The notes beneath the pieces were generated by a model, which made no database searches, was not told where the DNA came from, and saw only the letters and a program-made list of their open reading frames with translations. A stretch of 43,282 nucleotides of DNA from Ignavibacteriaceae bacterium (GTDB lineage Bacteria; Bacteroidota; Ignavibacteria; Ignavibacteriales; Ignavibacteriaceae). The translations under genes and the position numbers were made by a program. How positions within the stretch are numbered: position 1 is the first letter of the stretch; each line of letters begins with the position of its first letter. The stretch spans positions 1 through 43,282 of the forward strand of contig JACZKK010000195.1 of the NCBI GenBank assembly GCA_014860115.1. The letters run 5' to 3'. Positions 1 to 7,942 of the stretch are shown here, one piece after another.

Positions 1-34
1 CCTGTTTTCTATTTTGTGAATAATTTCCGATTTC

Positions 35-1390
35 CTACAAAGAAAGTATATCATTATAAACTATAAATACCATCAGCAATAATAGCAGGACAAAGCCGGT
101 GTTGTTGATTGCGATTTTAACTTTAACGGGAATTTCTCTTCTTGCAATTGTTTCGATAATTATCATCAGCAGATGTCCGCCATCAAGAACAGGGAAGGGC
201 ATAATATTAATCAAAGCAAGACTTAGACTTAGAACCGCAAGAAAGAAAAGGAAACTTTCAATTCCGACATCGGCAGATTTTGCTGCTAGCTGTGCAATTC
301 GTACCGGTCCGCCAAAAGCTTTTCCAAATTCAACCTGACCGCCGATAACCTTGCCTGCAACACTGAATGTTACTTTGGTGAGATTTACGAGATCAACTCC
401 TGCAACATAAAATGATTCAAAGAATCCGAAAGTTTTATACTCCGATTTTCCTTCAAAAATATCGTTGATTGCTATTCCTATTTTTCCATCGCTCCCGGGA
501 GTAACTGGAATGTTTAGAGTTTCTGTTCCTCTGAGAACTTCAGCATTCAGCTCTACTCCTGCTTTCTGCGAGACTATTTCTATAAACTCAGCAGAGCTTC
601 CAAGCGGCTTTCCGTTCAACGCAACAATAATATCACCGGACAAAAGTCCGGCTTTTTCAGCAGGAGAATCTTTCATCACTTCAGCAACATAAGGTTTAAA
701 TCCATCTGGTGAAATTAATTCTCCCTGTTTTTCAATATCAGGAATCATTTTTCTTGAAGCGAATATATTTTCTTCAACGCCATTTCGTAATACTTTTACA
801 TTGAGATCTTCACCGATTGTGTTTATGTAGATTTCATTTCTGATGTCATCCCAGCTTACAACTACAGCACCGTTTATTGATTGGATAACATCGCCTTTCA
901 TAAATCCAATTGAATCCGCAGGGCTGTCAGTCTTAACATAACCGACAGTAGTTGTAAGTGTAACCGGTTTGCCTTTAAAGAAGTTTGCACCCCAAAAGAT
1001 TAAGACAGCAAGTAAAAGATTCATTAAAACTCCGGCAGTAATTACAAATGATTTCTGCCAGAAATTTTTTGAACGAAACTCGTAAGGCTGAGGTTCTTTA
1101 TTGGCAAATTCAGTATCAAAGCTTTCATCAACCATTCCCGCAATTTTCACATAGCCGCCGAGAGGAAGCATCGAAAGTCTGTAATCAGTATTTCCTTCAC
1201 CATCAAAATCTTTTGGCAGATTGCCAAATGTAAATCCGGTTTTTTTGTTATATCCGAAAAGTCTTTTACCAAATCCGATTGCGAAAACATCAACCCGCAT
1301 TCCGGTCATCTTTGCTGCGAGGAAATGTCCAAGCTCGTGTATAAAAACAAGTATTCCGATTGTAATCGCAAAATAAATTATATAATCCAT
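35..1390 (-). CDS. rseP: RIP metalloprotease RseP (site-2 protease)
   Basis: Membrane-embedded zinc protease that cleaves substrates inside the membrane; in model bacteria it acts on anti-sigma factors and remnant signal peptides. Seen: HELGH zinc motif at residues 18-22 in the first membrane segment, two PDZ-like domains (about residues 150-215 and 235-305), and a second catalytic motif LDGG near residue 405 within a C-terminal membrane helix. The 451-residue length fits the family. It lies downstream of dxr, the usual partner in many bacteria, but here a HEPN/nucleotidyltransferase pair is placed between them. The substrate is not visible from the window. Residues before the first PDZ include a short insertion rich in Gly/Asp. 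Confidence 0.95.
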   Translation of the reverse strand: MDYIIYFAITIGILVFIHELGHFLAAKMTGMRVDVFAIGFGKRLFGYNKKTGFTFGNLPKDFDGEGNTDYRLSMLPLGGYVKIAGMVDESFDTEFANKEPQPYEFRSKNFWQKSFVITAGVLMNLLLAVLIFWGANFFKGKPVTLTTTVGYVKTDSPADSIGFMKGDVIQSINGAVVVSWDDIRNEIYINTIGEDLNVKVLRNGVEENIFASRKMIPDIEKQGELISPDGFKPYVAEVMKDSPAEKAGLLSGDIIVALNGKPLGSSAEFIEIVSQKAGVELNAEVLRGTETLNIPVTPGSDGKIGIAINDIFEGKSEYKTFGFFESFYVAGVDLVNLTKVTFSVAGKVIGGQVEFGKAFGGPVRIAQLAAKSADVGIESFLFFLAVLSLSLALINIMPFPVLDGGHLLMIIIETIARREIPVKVKIAINNTGFVLLLLLMVFIVYNDILSL

Positions 1391-1462
1391 TAAGAAAGTA
1401 ACTCCTGTTTCTCAGTTAAAGTTTAATAAAAATGTTACTATGTAAAATTTTCTCATCATCAT

Positions 1463-1771
1463 TTAATAAATTTTTTCTCCGGTCGTAATAATATTCTTCA
1501 CCAACGGATTTCCATTGTCAATATCATTTTCTAAAAAAGGATGAGGCTCAATTCTCAGATCAAACTCACGTCGTATTTTCATTAGCTGGTTAAGCATACT
1601 TATTTCATCCTGCATTTTCTTCAGAAACAATGCAACATCAAAATCACTATCAATATTATCTGTACCTTTAACAGTCGAGCCAAATAAGTACGCCTGTGCA
1701 ACAGGAATACGATTAGAAATTAAAGCGTTGACGTAAGCTTTTAATATTTCTGTAATTTTTTCTTTATCCAT
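1463..1771 (-). CDS. MNT-type nucleotidyltransferase (antitoxin-like)
   Basis: Small nucleotidyltransferase of the pol-beta superfamily, 102 residues. Seen: the signature GS at residues 31-32 followed by the acidic pair D43/D45 (SDFD), and a further acidic stretch around D71-E75 followed by PHPF, as in MNT proteins. Known for the family: such proteins pair with a HEPN partner and can neutralise it by adding AMP to it. The start overlaps the end of the upstream HEPN gene by 8 bases, so the two are translated together. Enzyme activity is inferred only from motifs. Confidence 0.85.
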   Translation of the reverse strand: MDKEKITEILKAYVNALISNRIPVAQAYLFGSTVKGTDNIDSDFDVALFLKKMQDEISMLNQLMKIRREFDLRIEPHPFLENDIDNGNPLVKNIITTGEKIY

Positions 1772-2135
1772 TTCCTGAACTCTTCGATTTTATCAATATA
1801 TTCTTTGGCAAACTCAGCCGTGCATTTTTTCTAAATTCTTTCTTGTAATCCTCATATCTTACACTAATATTAAATCCGGTGACTTCATCCAGAAAATCTT
1901 TCTGTTCATCAGTTAAACTTAAATTTGCTCTATCAGCAAGTCTTAGCAAATCGTGTATCTGAGGATAATGTTCATCTCTATGTTTTATATAATATGCTTT
2001 TAATAATTTCTCAATAACAAGGTGACCAATAAATAGCGACCAGTCATAATTTTTAGAATTAAAAAGATTATTCATTGTAACAGCATTACTGTCAGAAGAT
2101 TCAATCCAGTAGCTTATATTCTCTTCTTTAGTCAT
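1764..2135 (-). CDS. HEPN domain protein (toxin-like partner of MNT)
   Basis: All-helical 123-residue HEPN-domain protein. Seen: N-terminal YWIESS-type helix, a central helix with HLVIEKLLKAYYI, and the segment HYPQIHDLL that is typical of the PF05168-like HEPN branch. It overlaps the MNT gene by 8 bases, the usual order for a HEPN-MNT module. Known: some HEPN partners are ribonucleases with an Rx4-6H motif; a clean copy of that motif is not seen here (only R followed by H at +3 and +8), so the toxin role is uncertain. The pair is placed between dxr and rseP. Confidence 0.8.
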   Translation of the reverse strand: MTKEENISYWIESSDSNAVTMNNLFNSKNYDWSLFIGHLVIEKLLKAYYIKHRDEHYPQIHDLLRLADRANLSLTDEQKDFLDEVTGFNISVRYEDYKKEFRKNARLSLPKNILIKSKSSGNG

Positions 2136-2154
2136 TGAAACTAGCAGCTAAATA

Positions 2155-3297
2155 TTAGATGATCTGGTTTACATATTCTCTGGTGACTTTGTCACATTCA
2201 AATATCGTTCCCAAATTGGGTGATAAATTATTCTCAACTTTATCCAAAGCTTTATTTATTAACAAGGGAATATGTGAGAACTTTATTTCTTTAAGTAAAA
2301 ATTTACTGACAGCTACCTCATTTGCCGCATTCAAAATACAGGGAGCTGTTCCTCCAGTATTCAGAGCATCGAATGCGAGTTTCAAACATTCAAATTTGTT
2401 TAAATCAGGCTCATAAAAAGTTAAAGAACCAATTGCCGGCAAATCTGTTCTATCAAAATTATTCCGAACTCTTTCTGGAAAAGTGAGTGCATATTGAATC
2501 GGCAGCTTCATATCCGGCAGTCCAAGCTGTGCTTTTATTGAACCATCGACAAATTGAACCATCGAATGAATAATTGACTGCGGATGAATCACAACTTCAA
2601 TTTTTTCTGCCGGCAATCCGAATAACCAATGTGCTTCAATAACTTCAAGTCCCTTATTCATCATTGTGGCAGAATCAATTGTAATCTTGCTGCCCATTTT
2701 CCAGTTTGGGTGATTTAATGCTTCATCTACAGTTGCAGTTTCAAAAAACGATTTATCTTTATCACGAAAAGGTCCGCCGGAAGCAGTAAGTATTAACTTT
2801 TCAACTACCTCTAAATTTTCACCGACAAGACATTGATAAATTGCACTATGTTCGGAATCAACTGGGATTATCTCAGCACTATTTTCAAGAACAAGCTTTG
2901 TAACAATTTCTCCTGCTACGACGAGAGTTTCTTTGTTTGCCAGTGCAATTCGTTTACCGCGTTTTATTGCTTCAAGAGTTGGAGCTAAACCAGCAAACCC
3001 AACCATCGCTCCCATGAAAATATCATATTCAGTTTCAACAGCTGCTTTTATTAATCCATCTTCACCAATCAACAACTCGCAACCTTTTGGAATCTTTCCG
3101 GAGATTTTTTTTGCTGCACTTTCATCTCGTACAACAACTACTTTTGGATTGAACTCTCTGATCTGTTCAAGGAGTAATTGGGTGTTTGAGTTTACAGTCA
3201 GGCCCGCTACTTCAAAATCGTATTTCAGATTGCTGATAACATTCAGGCAATTAACACCAATTGATCCGGTAGAACCAAGTACAAAAACCTTTTTCAT
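2155..3297 (-). CDS. dxr: 1-deoxy-D-xylulose 5-phosphate reductoisomerase
   Basis: Second enzyme of the MEP isoprenoid pathway: converts DXP to MEP using NADPH and a divalent metal. Seen: N-terminal NADPH-binding GSTGSIG at residues 8-14, the central PVDSEHSA segment with acidic metal-site residues, LTASGGPF, and the HPNWKMG block. The length of 380 residues is normal. IspG of the same pathway is encoded at 17.1-19.1 kb, so the organism uses the MEP route. First gene of a minus-strand unit continuing into HEPN, MNT and rseP; 19 bases separate it from the HEPN start. Confidence 0.96.
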   Translation of the reverse strand: MKKVFVLGSTGSIGVNCLNVISNLKYDFEVAGLTVNSNTQLLLEQIREFNPKVVVVRDESAAKKISGKIPKGCELLIGEDGLIKAAVETEYDIFMGAMVGFAGLAPTLEAIKRGKRIALANKETLVVAGEIVTKLVLENSAEIIPVDSEHSAIYQCLVGENLEVVEKLILTASGGPFRDKDKSFFETATVDEALNHPNWKMGSKITIDSATMMNKGLEVIEAHWLFGLPAEKIEVVIHPQSIIHSMVQFVDGSIKAQLGLPDMKLPIQYALTFPERVRNNFDRTDLPAIGSLTFYEPDLNKFECLKLAFDALNTGGTAPCILNAANEVAVSKFLLKEIKFSHIPLLINKALDKVENNLSPNLGTIFECDKVTREYVNQII

Positions 3298-3404
3298 TGG
3301 CGGTAAAAATACTGAAAAACCTTCTAAAGATTAAGCTCTCAGACAATACCTCCATTTGATGGATGAAATGCATAATTGCTTGAAACATAAACCTTAAATT
3401 GACC

Positions 3405-3433
3405 TTGAAAGCGGCTAATAAATTCTTATTTTG
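3405..3433 (+). promoter_or_regulatory. candidate Bacteroidota-type promoter
   Basis: TTG at 3405-3407, 19-base spacer, then TATTTTG at 3427-3433, one base short of the TAnnTTTG consensus. It ends 8 bases before the chosen ATG at 3441, giving a very short or absent leader. Pattern match only. Confidence 0.35.
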
Positions 3434-3440
3434 CATCAGT

Positions 3441-5285
3441 ATGAAAATGAAAATTGCACCATTAATTCTGGTTTTGCTGATATTCTCTGTTCATGCTCAG
3501 CAGAGAAATGAGCAGAAGTTTTCGCTTGCACAAAGCTATGAACAAATTGGAGATTACAAATCCGCAGTAAAGCTTTATGAAGAATTGTATCAGTCAGATG
3601 GGGCAAACGCGATGTATATTAATGCACTCTATCGGACTTACACTCAATTAAAAAACTATGCTGCACTCGTAAATATTCTTGATGAAAGAATTAAGCAAAA
3701 ACCAGATGATATTGAAGCGTACGGAATGCTTGGATCGACTTATTACTTAATGGGTAATGAGGAGAAAGCAGTTGAAGTGTGGAATAAACCATTTCAGTCT
3801 GGTAATATTAACCCAGTATTTTACAGAGTGGTTGGGAACTTTGTTTTAGAAAGAAGAGCTTTCGAAATAGCAATCGATTTATATGAACAGGGAAAGAAAG
3901 CATCTGAGGATAAAGTTTTATATGCATTTGATCTTGCGCGGCTTTATTCACTAACAATGCAGTTTGAAAAAGCAGCACAGGAGTACTGCTACATTCTTTC
4001 AAATCAACCTTCACAGCAGCAGATTGTTGAGTCTAACGTTTTTCAGAATGTGAACAGACCGGGCGCACTTGATGCAACTATAAAAGTAATTGAGGACTGT
4101 GCCGAAAAAAACAATCTCAGCTTTTCATTTTTACTTGCAAGATTGTATTCAGAAAAAAAATCATATCAGAAAGCTTATGAAATTTATCTTTATATAGATG
4201 AAGTTCAGTCGAGTAAAGGAAGAGACTTGTATAATTTTGGAAGACAGATGTTTTCCGAAAAAGAGTACAAGCTAGCCGCTGATATTTTCAAAAAAATCAC
4301 AGACGATTATCCTGATTCACCGGTTAACTCGCAGGCATCACTCGGCTATGCCCGCTCACTTGAAGCCTCGCTTCTTGAAGATTATGAAAAAACACTTCCA
4401 TTGTGGAAACCGTATTTTCCATTAAAGAAATTTGAGTCTGAAGAAACTGAAAAAGTATTAAGTGCATTTAATGCAATCATTAATCTCTTTAAACATTCAG
4501 AACCTGCTTATGAAAGTATGCTCAGGATCGCAGTAATCCAATTTTATCTTTTGAATAATTATGAGGAAGCGAGAAGACTTCTGGAGACGATTGTAAAAGA
4601 AGCGCCTTTGTCAAAAAATTCAGCGGAGGCTTATCTCGAACTAGGAAATATTGCCTTAATTGACGGGAAGCTTGATGAAGCAGAAAAAGATTTTTCATCA
4701 ATATTGAAGCTTCTAAGTGCCAGCGAGGAACAGAAGAACAAAGCAATTTATAAGCTGGGAAAAGTAAATTTCTATCAGGGAAATTTTGATGAGGCAAAGA
4801 AGAATTTATCAAAAGTGCTTGGCAACCTGAAAGATAATTCGGCAAATGATGCCATTGAACTCACTTTATTATTGAACCCGCAGATGAATGATTCGTCTAA
4901 CCTGTTGATTTACGCTCAGGCCGAATTTCTTGCGGAACAGAAAAAGTTTGATGATGCAGCAGCCAGTTATAATAAATTAGCGGAGAATCAGCAGGCATTT
5001 GTATTGCGTTCAATATCAGCGATAAATTATGGCGAGATGTTGATTGCAGTAGATAATTATAATGAAGCAATCTCCGTTCTTGAGAACGTGTCCGCCGAAG
5101 GTGAAAAAAATATTTATGCTGACAAAGCAGTATATTTGCTCGGAAAAATCAATCAGTATGGAATAAAAAATTTCAGCAAGGCGGAAGAATATTATCAGAG
5201 ACTTTTAGCTGACTATCCAAAATCAATTTATACTGATGATGCAAGAGCACAGATTTTATTTTTGCAGAATAAACCGGAAACTTAA
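3441..5285 (+). CDS. exported tetratricopeptide repeat protein
   Basis: Protein of 614 residues made of repeated TPR-like helical hairpins. Seen: a signal peptide at residues 1-20 (MKMKIAPLIL..VHAQ), then many units of the pattern YxxGdYxxAxxxYexL through to the C-terminus. TPR arrays hold protein-protein contacts; the partner is not known. The start at 3441 was chosen over one 14 codons upstream because it places the lysines and hydrophobic core of a signal peptide at the N-terminus. The stop codon abuts the clpX start with no spacing, so the two genes are likely cotranscribed, although no functional link is known. Confidence 0.85.
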   Translation: MKMKIAPLILVLLIFSVHAQQRNEQKFSLAQSYEQIGDYKSAVKLYEELYQSDGANAMYINALYRTYTQLKNYAALVNILDERIKQKPDDIEAYGMLGSTYYLMGNEEKAVEVWNKPFQSGNINPVFYRVVGNFVLERRAFEIAIDLYEQGKKASEDKVLYAFDLARLYSLTMQFEKAAQEYCYILSNQPSQQQIVESNVFQNVNRPGALDATIKVIEDCAEKNNLSFSFLLARLYSEKKSYQKAYEIYLYIDEVQSSKGRDLYNFGRQMFSEKEYKLAADIFKKITDDYPDSPVNSQASLGYARSLEASLLEDYEKTLPLWKPYFPLKKFESEETEKVLSAFNAIINLFKHSEPAYESMLRIAVIQFYLLNNYEEARRLLETIVKEAPLSKNSAEAYLELGNIALIDGKLDEAEKDFSSILKLLSASEEQKNKAIYKLGKVNFYQGNFDEAKKNLSKVLGNLKDNSANDAIELTLLLNPQMNDSSNLLIYAQAEFLAEQKKFDDAAASYNKLAENQQAFVLRSISAINYGEMLIAVDNYNEAISVLENVSAEGEKNIYADKAVYLLGKINQYGIKNFSKAEEYYQRLLADYPKSIYTDDARAQILFLQNKPET

Positions 5286-6536
5286 ATGAATAAAAAACAG
5301 GGACAGAAAATTGTTAAATGCTCTTTCTGCGGAAGGGAAGGACAAGAAGTTGGTGGAATGATTGCCGGACCGGATGTTTATATATGTGATATCTGTATTG
5401 CAAGCAGTGTTGATATCCTGAAAAATAATCTCGCAGCATATCAGAATTCTAATCGCAAAGAAAAATATAATCACACACCTGAATCAATAAAGCAACAGCT
5501 TGATGAATATGTAATCGGACAGGATCGTGCAAAGAAAGTTCTCTCGGTTGCCGTTTACAATCATTATAAAAGAATCAGTATGCGTTCAACATTTTTTGAG
5601 TTGGAAGATGTTGAAATTGAAAAAAGTAATATTATGTTGATTGGTCCAACGGGCGTTGGCAAAACGCTGCTTGCACAAACTCTCGCAAAAATTCTTGACG
5701 TTCCTTTTGCAATTGCTGATGCTACCACATTAACAGAAGCTGGATATGTTGGTGATGATGTTGAAACGGTTCTCGTTCATCTTCTGCAAGCAGCAGATTA
5801 TAATCTTGATAGAGCACAAAAAGGAATCGTTTACATTGATGAGATAGATAAGATTGCAAGAAAGAGCGAAAGCACATCAATCACTCGTGATGTATCCGGT
5901 GAAGGAGTTCAGCAGGCACTTCTCAAAATTCTAGAGGGAACTGTTGCCGGAGTTCCACCGAAAGGCGGAAGAAAACATCCTGAGCAGAGCCTGATAAATG
6001 TTAACACAAAAAACATTCTCTTCATCCTCGGTGGTGCTTTTGATGGGATTGATAAAATCATTGCCACTCGCATAAACAAAAATAAAATGGGTTTTGCAAG
6101 GGATATAAAAGATAATGAGCAGGATGAAGAACTGCTGAAATTTATTCAGCCAGAAGATTTACTCAAGTTTGGATTAATACCTGAACTTATTGGAAGAATT
6201 CCGATTGTTGCCCCTCTTCATCAGCTTAATGAAGTTGCAATGAAAAGCATTTTGACGGATCCGAAGAATGCTATTCTGAAACAGTATAAAAAGTTACTTT
6301 TGATGGAAGGCGTTGAGCTTGAGTTCGATAAATTTTCGCTGAATGCTATTGTTGAAAAAGCGATGATCAAGAAAACGGGTGCACGGGCACTTAGATCAAT
6401 CGTCGAAGATTTTATGCTTGATATTATGTATGAACTTCCCAATATGAAAGATGTTGAGAAGTGTGTAATTACAAAAGACGTAGTTGATAAAGGTAAAGAA
6501 CCAATATACATTAAGGCGGAGAAGAAGTCAGCTTGA
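5286..6536 (+). CDS. clpX: ATP-dependent Clp protease ATP-binding subunit ClpX
   Basis: AAA+ unfoldase that feeds tagged proteins to ClpP in the cytoplasm. Seen: N-terminal zinc-binding domain with C12/C15 and C34/C37, Walker A GPTGVGKT at residues 120-127, GYVG pore loop, Walker B with D185/E186 (IDEIDK), an RKH pore-loop motif, and the C-terminal small domain with KKTGARALR. The length of 416 residues is normal. clpP is not in the window; in many genomes it lies upstream of clpX, where an exported TPR gene sits here instead. Confidence 0.97.
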   Translation: MNKKQGQKIVKCSFCGREGQEVGGMIAGPDVYICDICIASSVDILKNNLAAYQNSNRKEKYNHTPESIKQQLDEYVIGQDRAKKVLSVAVYNHYKRISMRSTFFELEDVEIEKSNIMLIGPTGVGKTLLAQTLAKILDVPFAIADATTLTEAGYVGDDVETVLVHLLQAADYNLDRAQKGIVYIDEIDKIARKSESTSITRDVSGEGVQQALLKILEGTVAGVPPKGGRKHPEQSLINVNTKNILFILGGAFDGIDKIIATRINKNKMGFARDIKDNEQDEELLKFIQPEDLLKFGLIPELIGRIPIVAPLHQLNEVAMKSILTDPKNAILKQYKKLLLMEGVELEFDKFSLNAIVEKAMIKKTGARALRSIVEDFMLDIMYELPNMKDVEKCVITKDVVDKGKEPIYIKAEKKSA

Positions 6537-6547
6537 AAAATTGTTTT

Positions 6548-6570
6548 ATTGTTAAATTGTTATTAACAAT
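6548..6570. repeat. AT-rich inverted repeat after clpX
   Basis: Perfect 8-base arms ATTGTTAA / TTAACAAT around a 7-base loop, between the clpX stop and the next gene. No T tract follows on the plus strand, so terminator activity is doubtful. Confidence 0.3.
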
Positions 6571-6606
6571 ATAGCTATATAGCAATTGAACAATGGATTT
6601 GACATT

Positions 6607-7872
6607 ATGAAGAAAAGAATACTTACCCCATTAATTTTCAGCATACTGTTTTTAATAACAGCCTTCCCTCAATCCAAAATCCTCATCAATATGGATTTGA
6701 ACCAGACTGACCACCTGAAAGCTTACGGTATAACTTACCGTGCATTGACAAAAGGATACAAAGCTGACTGGCTTCTTAATTATAAGGGCGGTTCTTTTCT
6801 TATTGATTACAGCGATGAGCTTGCGGCAGAATGCAGATTGAATAACGTATCATTTGAAACAATAACTCTTTCTCAGGCAACTGAGATTTATTCTTTTGTG
6901 CAGAGTGAAGAAAACAATATGGATGTGGTGAGACTTGAGAAAGCTCCAAAGGTTGCAGTTTATGTTCCGCCGGGTTTTCAGCCGTGGGATGATGCTGTCA
7001 CACTTGTACTCGAATACGCCCAAGTTCCTTATGATAAAATCTGGAATGATGAAATTCTTAAGGGTGATTTAGATAAGTATGACTGGCTTCATCTGCATCA
7101 CGAAGATTTTAGCGGGCAGTACGGAAAATTTTATGCAAGCTTCGCCAATGCACAGTGGTACATAGATCAGCAGCTTCTGTATGAGCAGGATGCAAAGAAG
7201 AATGGATTCAAAAAAGTTTCAGAGATGATGAAAACCGTTGCGATTGATATTAAGAACTATGTCGGCAAAGGCGGTTTTCTTTTTGCGATGTGTTCTGCAA
7301 CTGATTCATATGACATTGCTCTCTCTGCAGTGAATGTTGATATTTGCGAGCAGATGTATGACGGCGATGCTGCCGATCCGGGATCACAGCAAAAAATTAA
7401 TTATGATAACACACTTGCTTTTACAAATTTCAAGCTGGAAATGAATCCTTATGTTTATGAGTACAGTGATATTGATATTCAGCCGATTGAAGTAGGAAAT
7501 TTTGAGAACGATTACTTCACTCTGTTTGAGTTCTCTGCAAAGTACGATCCTGTTCCGACAATGCTTACACAATGTCATGCAAATATTATTAGAGGATTTA
7601 TGGGACAGACTTCGATGTTCCGCAGAAGCACGATAAAAAATTCTGTAATTATTCTTGGTCAAAGACAGGGAACAGACCAGGTAAAATATATTCAGGGAAA
7701 TTACGGAAGGGGATCATTTGCATTTTACGGCGGGCACGATCCCGAAGATTATCAGCACGCTGTTGGAGATCCACCAACTGATTTAAGTCTTTATAAGAAC
7801 TCACCAGGATACAGACTAATATTAAACAACATTCTTTTTCCTGCAGCTACAAAGAAGAAGCAGAAGACATAA
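6607..7872 (+). CDS. secreted GATase-like protein (often named asparagine synthetase B)
   Basis: A 421-residue protein with a signal peptide (MKKRILTPLI..AFPQS). It resembles a Bacteroidota family that databases label asparagine synthetase B, but no N-terminal nucleophile Cys or AsnB ATP-binding motif is visible, so I do not accept that name. What is seen: a segment beginning KVAVYVPPG, then YDWLHLHHEDF, a candidate nucleophile in FAMCSATDS, and a late GGHDPEDYQHA histidine motif. The order is reminiscent of class I glutamine-amidotransferase-like folds. The role is unknown. The start at 6607 was chosen for the signal peptide; an upstream TTG would add seven non-signal-like residues. Confidence 0.7.
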   Translation: MKKRILTPLIFSILFLITAFPQSKILINMDLNQTDHLKAYGITYRALTKGYKADWLLNYKGGSFLIDYSDELAAECRLNNVSFETITLSQATEIYSFVQSEENNMDVVRLEKAPKVAVYVPPGFQPWDDAVTLVLEYAQVPYDKIWNDEILKGDLDKYDWLHLHHEDFSGQYGKFYASFANAQWYIDQQLLYEQDAKKNGFKKVSEMMKTVAIDIKNYVGKGGFLFAMCSATDSYDIALSAVNVDICEQMYDGDAADPGSQQKINYDNTLAFTNFKLEMNPYVYEYSDIDIQPIEVGNFENDYFTLFEFSAKYDPVPTMLTQCHANIIRGFMGQTSMFRRSTIKNSVIILGQRQGTDQVKYIQGNYGRGSFAFYGGHDPEDYQHAVGDPPTDLSLYKNSPGYRLILNNILFPAATKKKQKT

Positions 7873-7942
7873 ATTTCCATCCTCGCATTTATCATTTTAA
7901 TTTTTTAAGTTTCAACTAAGTGTAATTTTAGTGGAGCAAAAA

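Noticed and set aside
1391-1462. Search for inverted repeats around the HEPN-MNT pair
   Set aside because: Flanks at 1391-1462 and 2136-2154 show no periodic or inverted repeat like those of the two cassettes.
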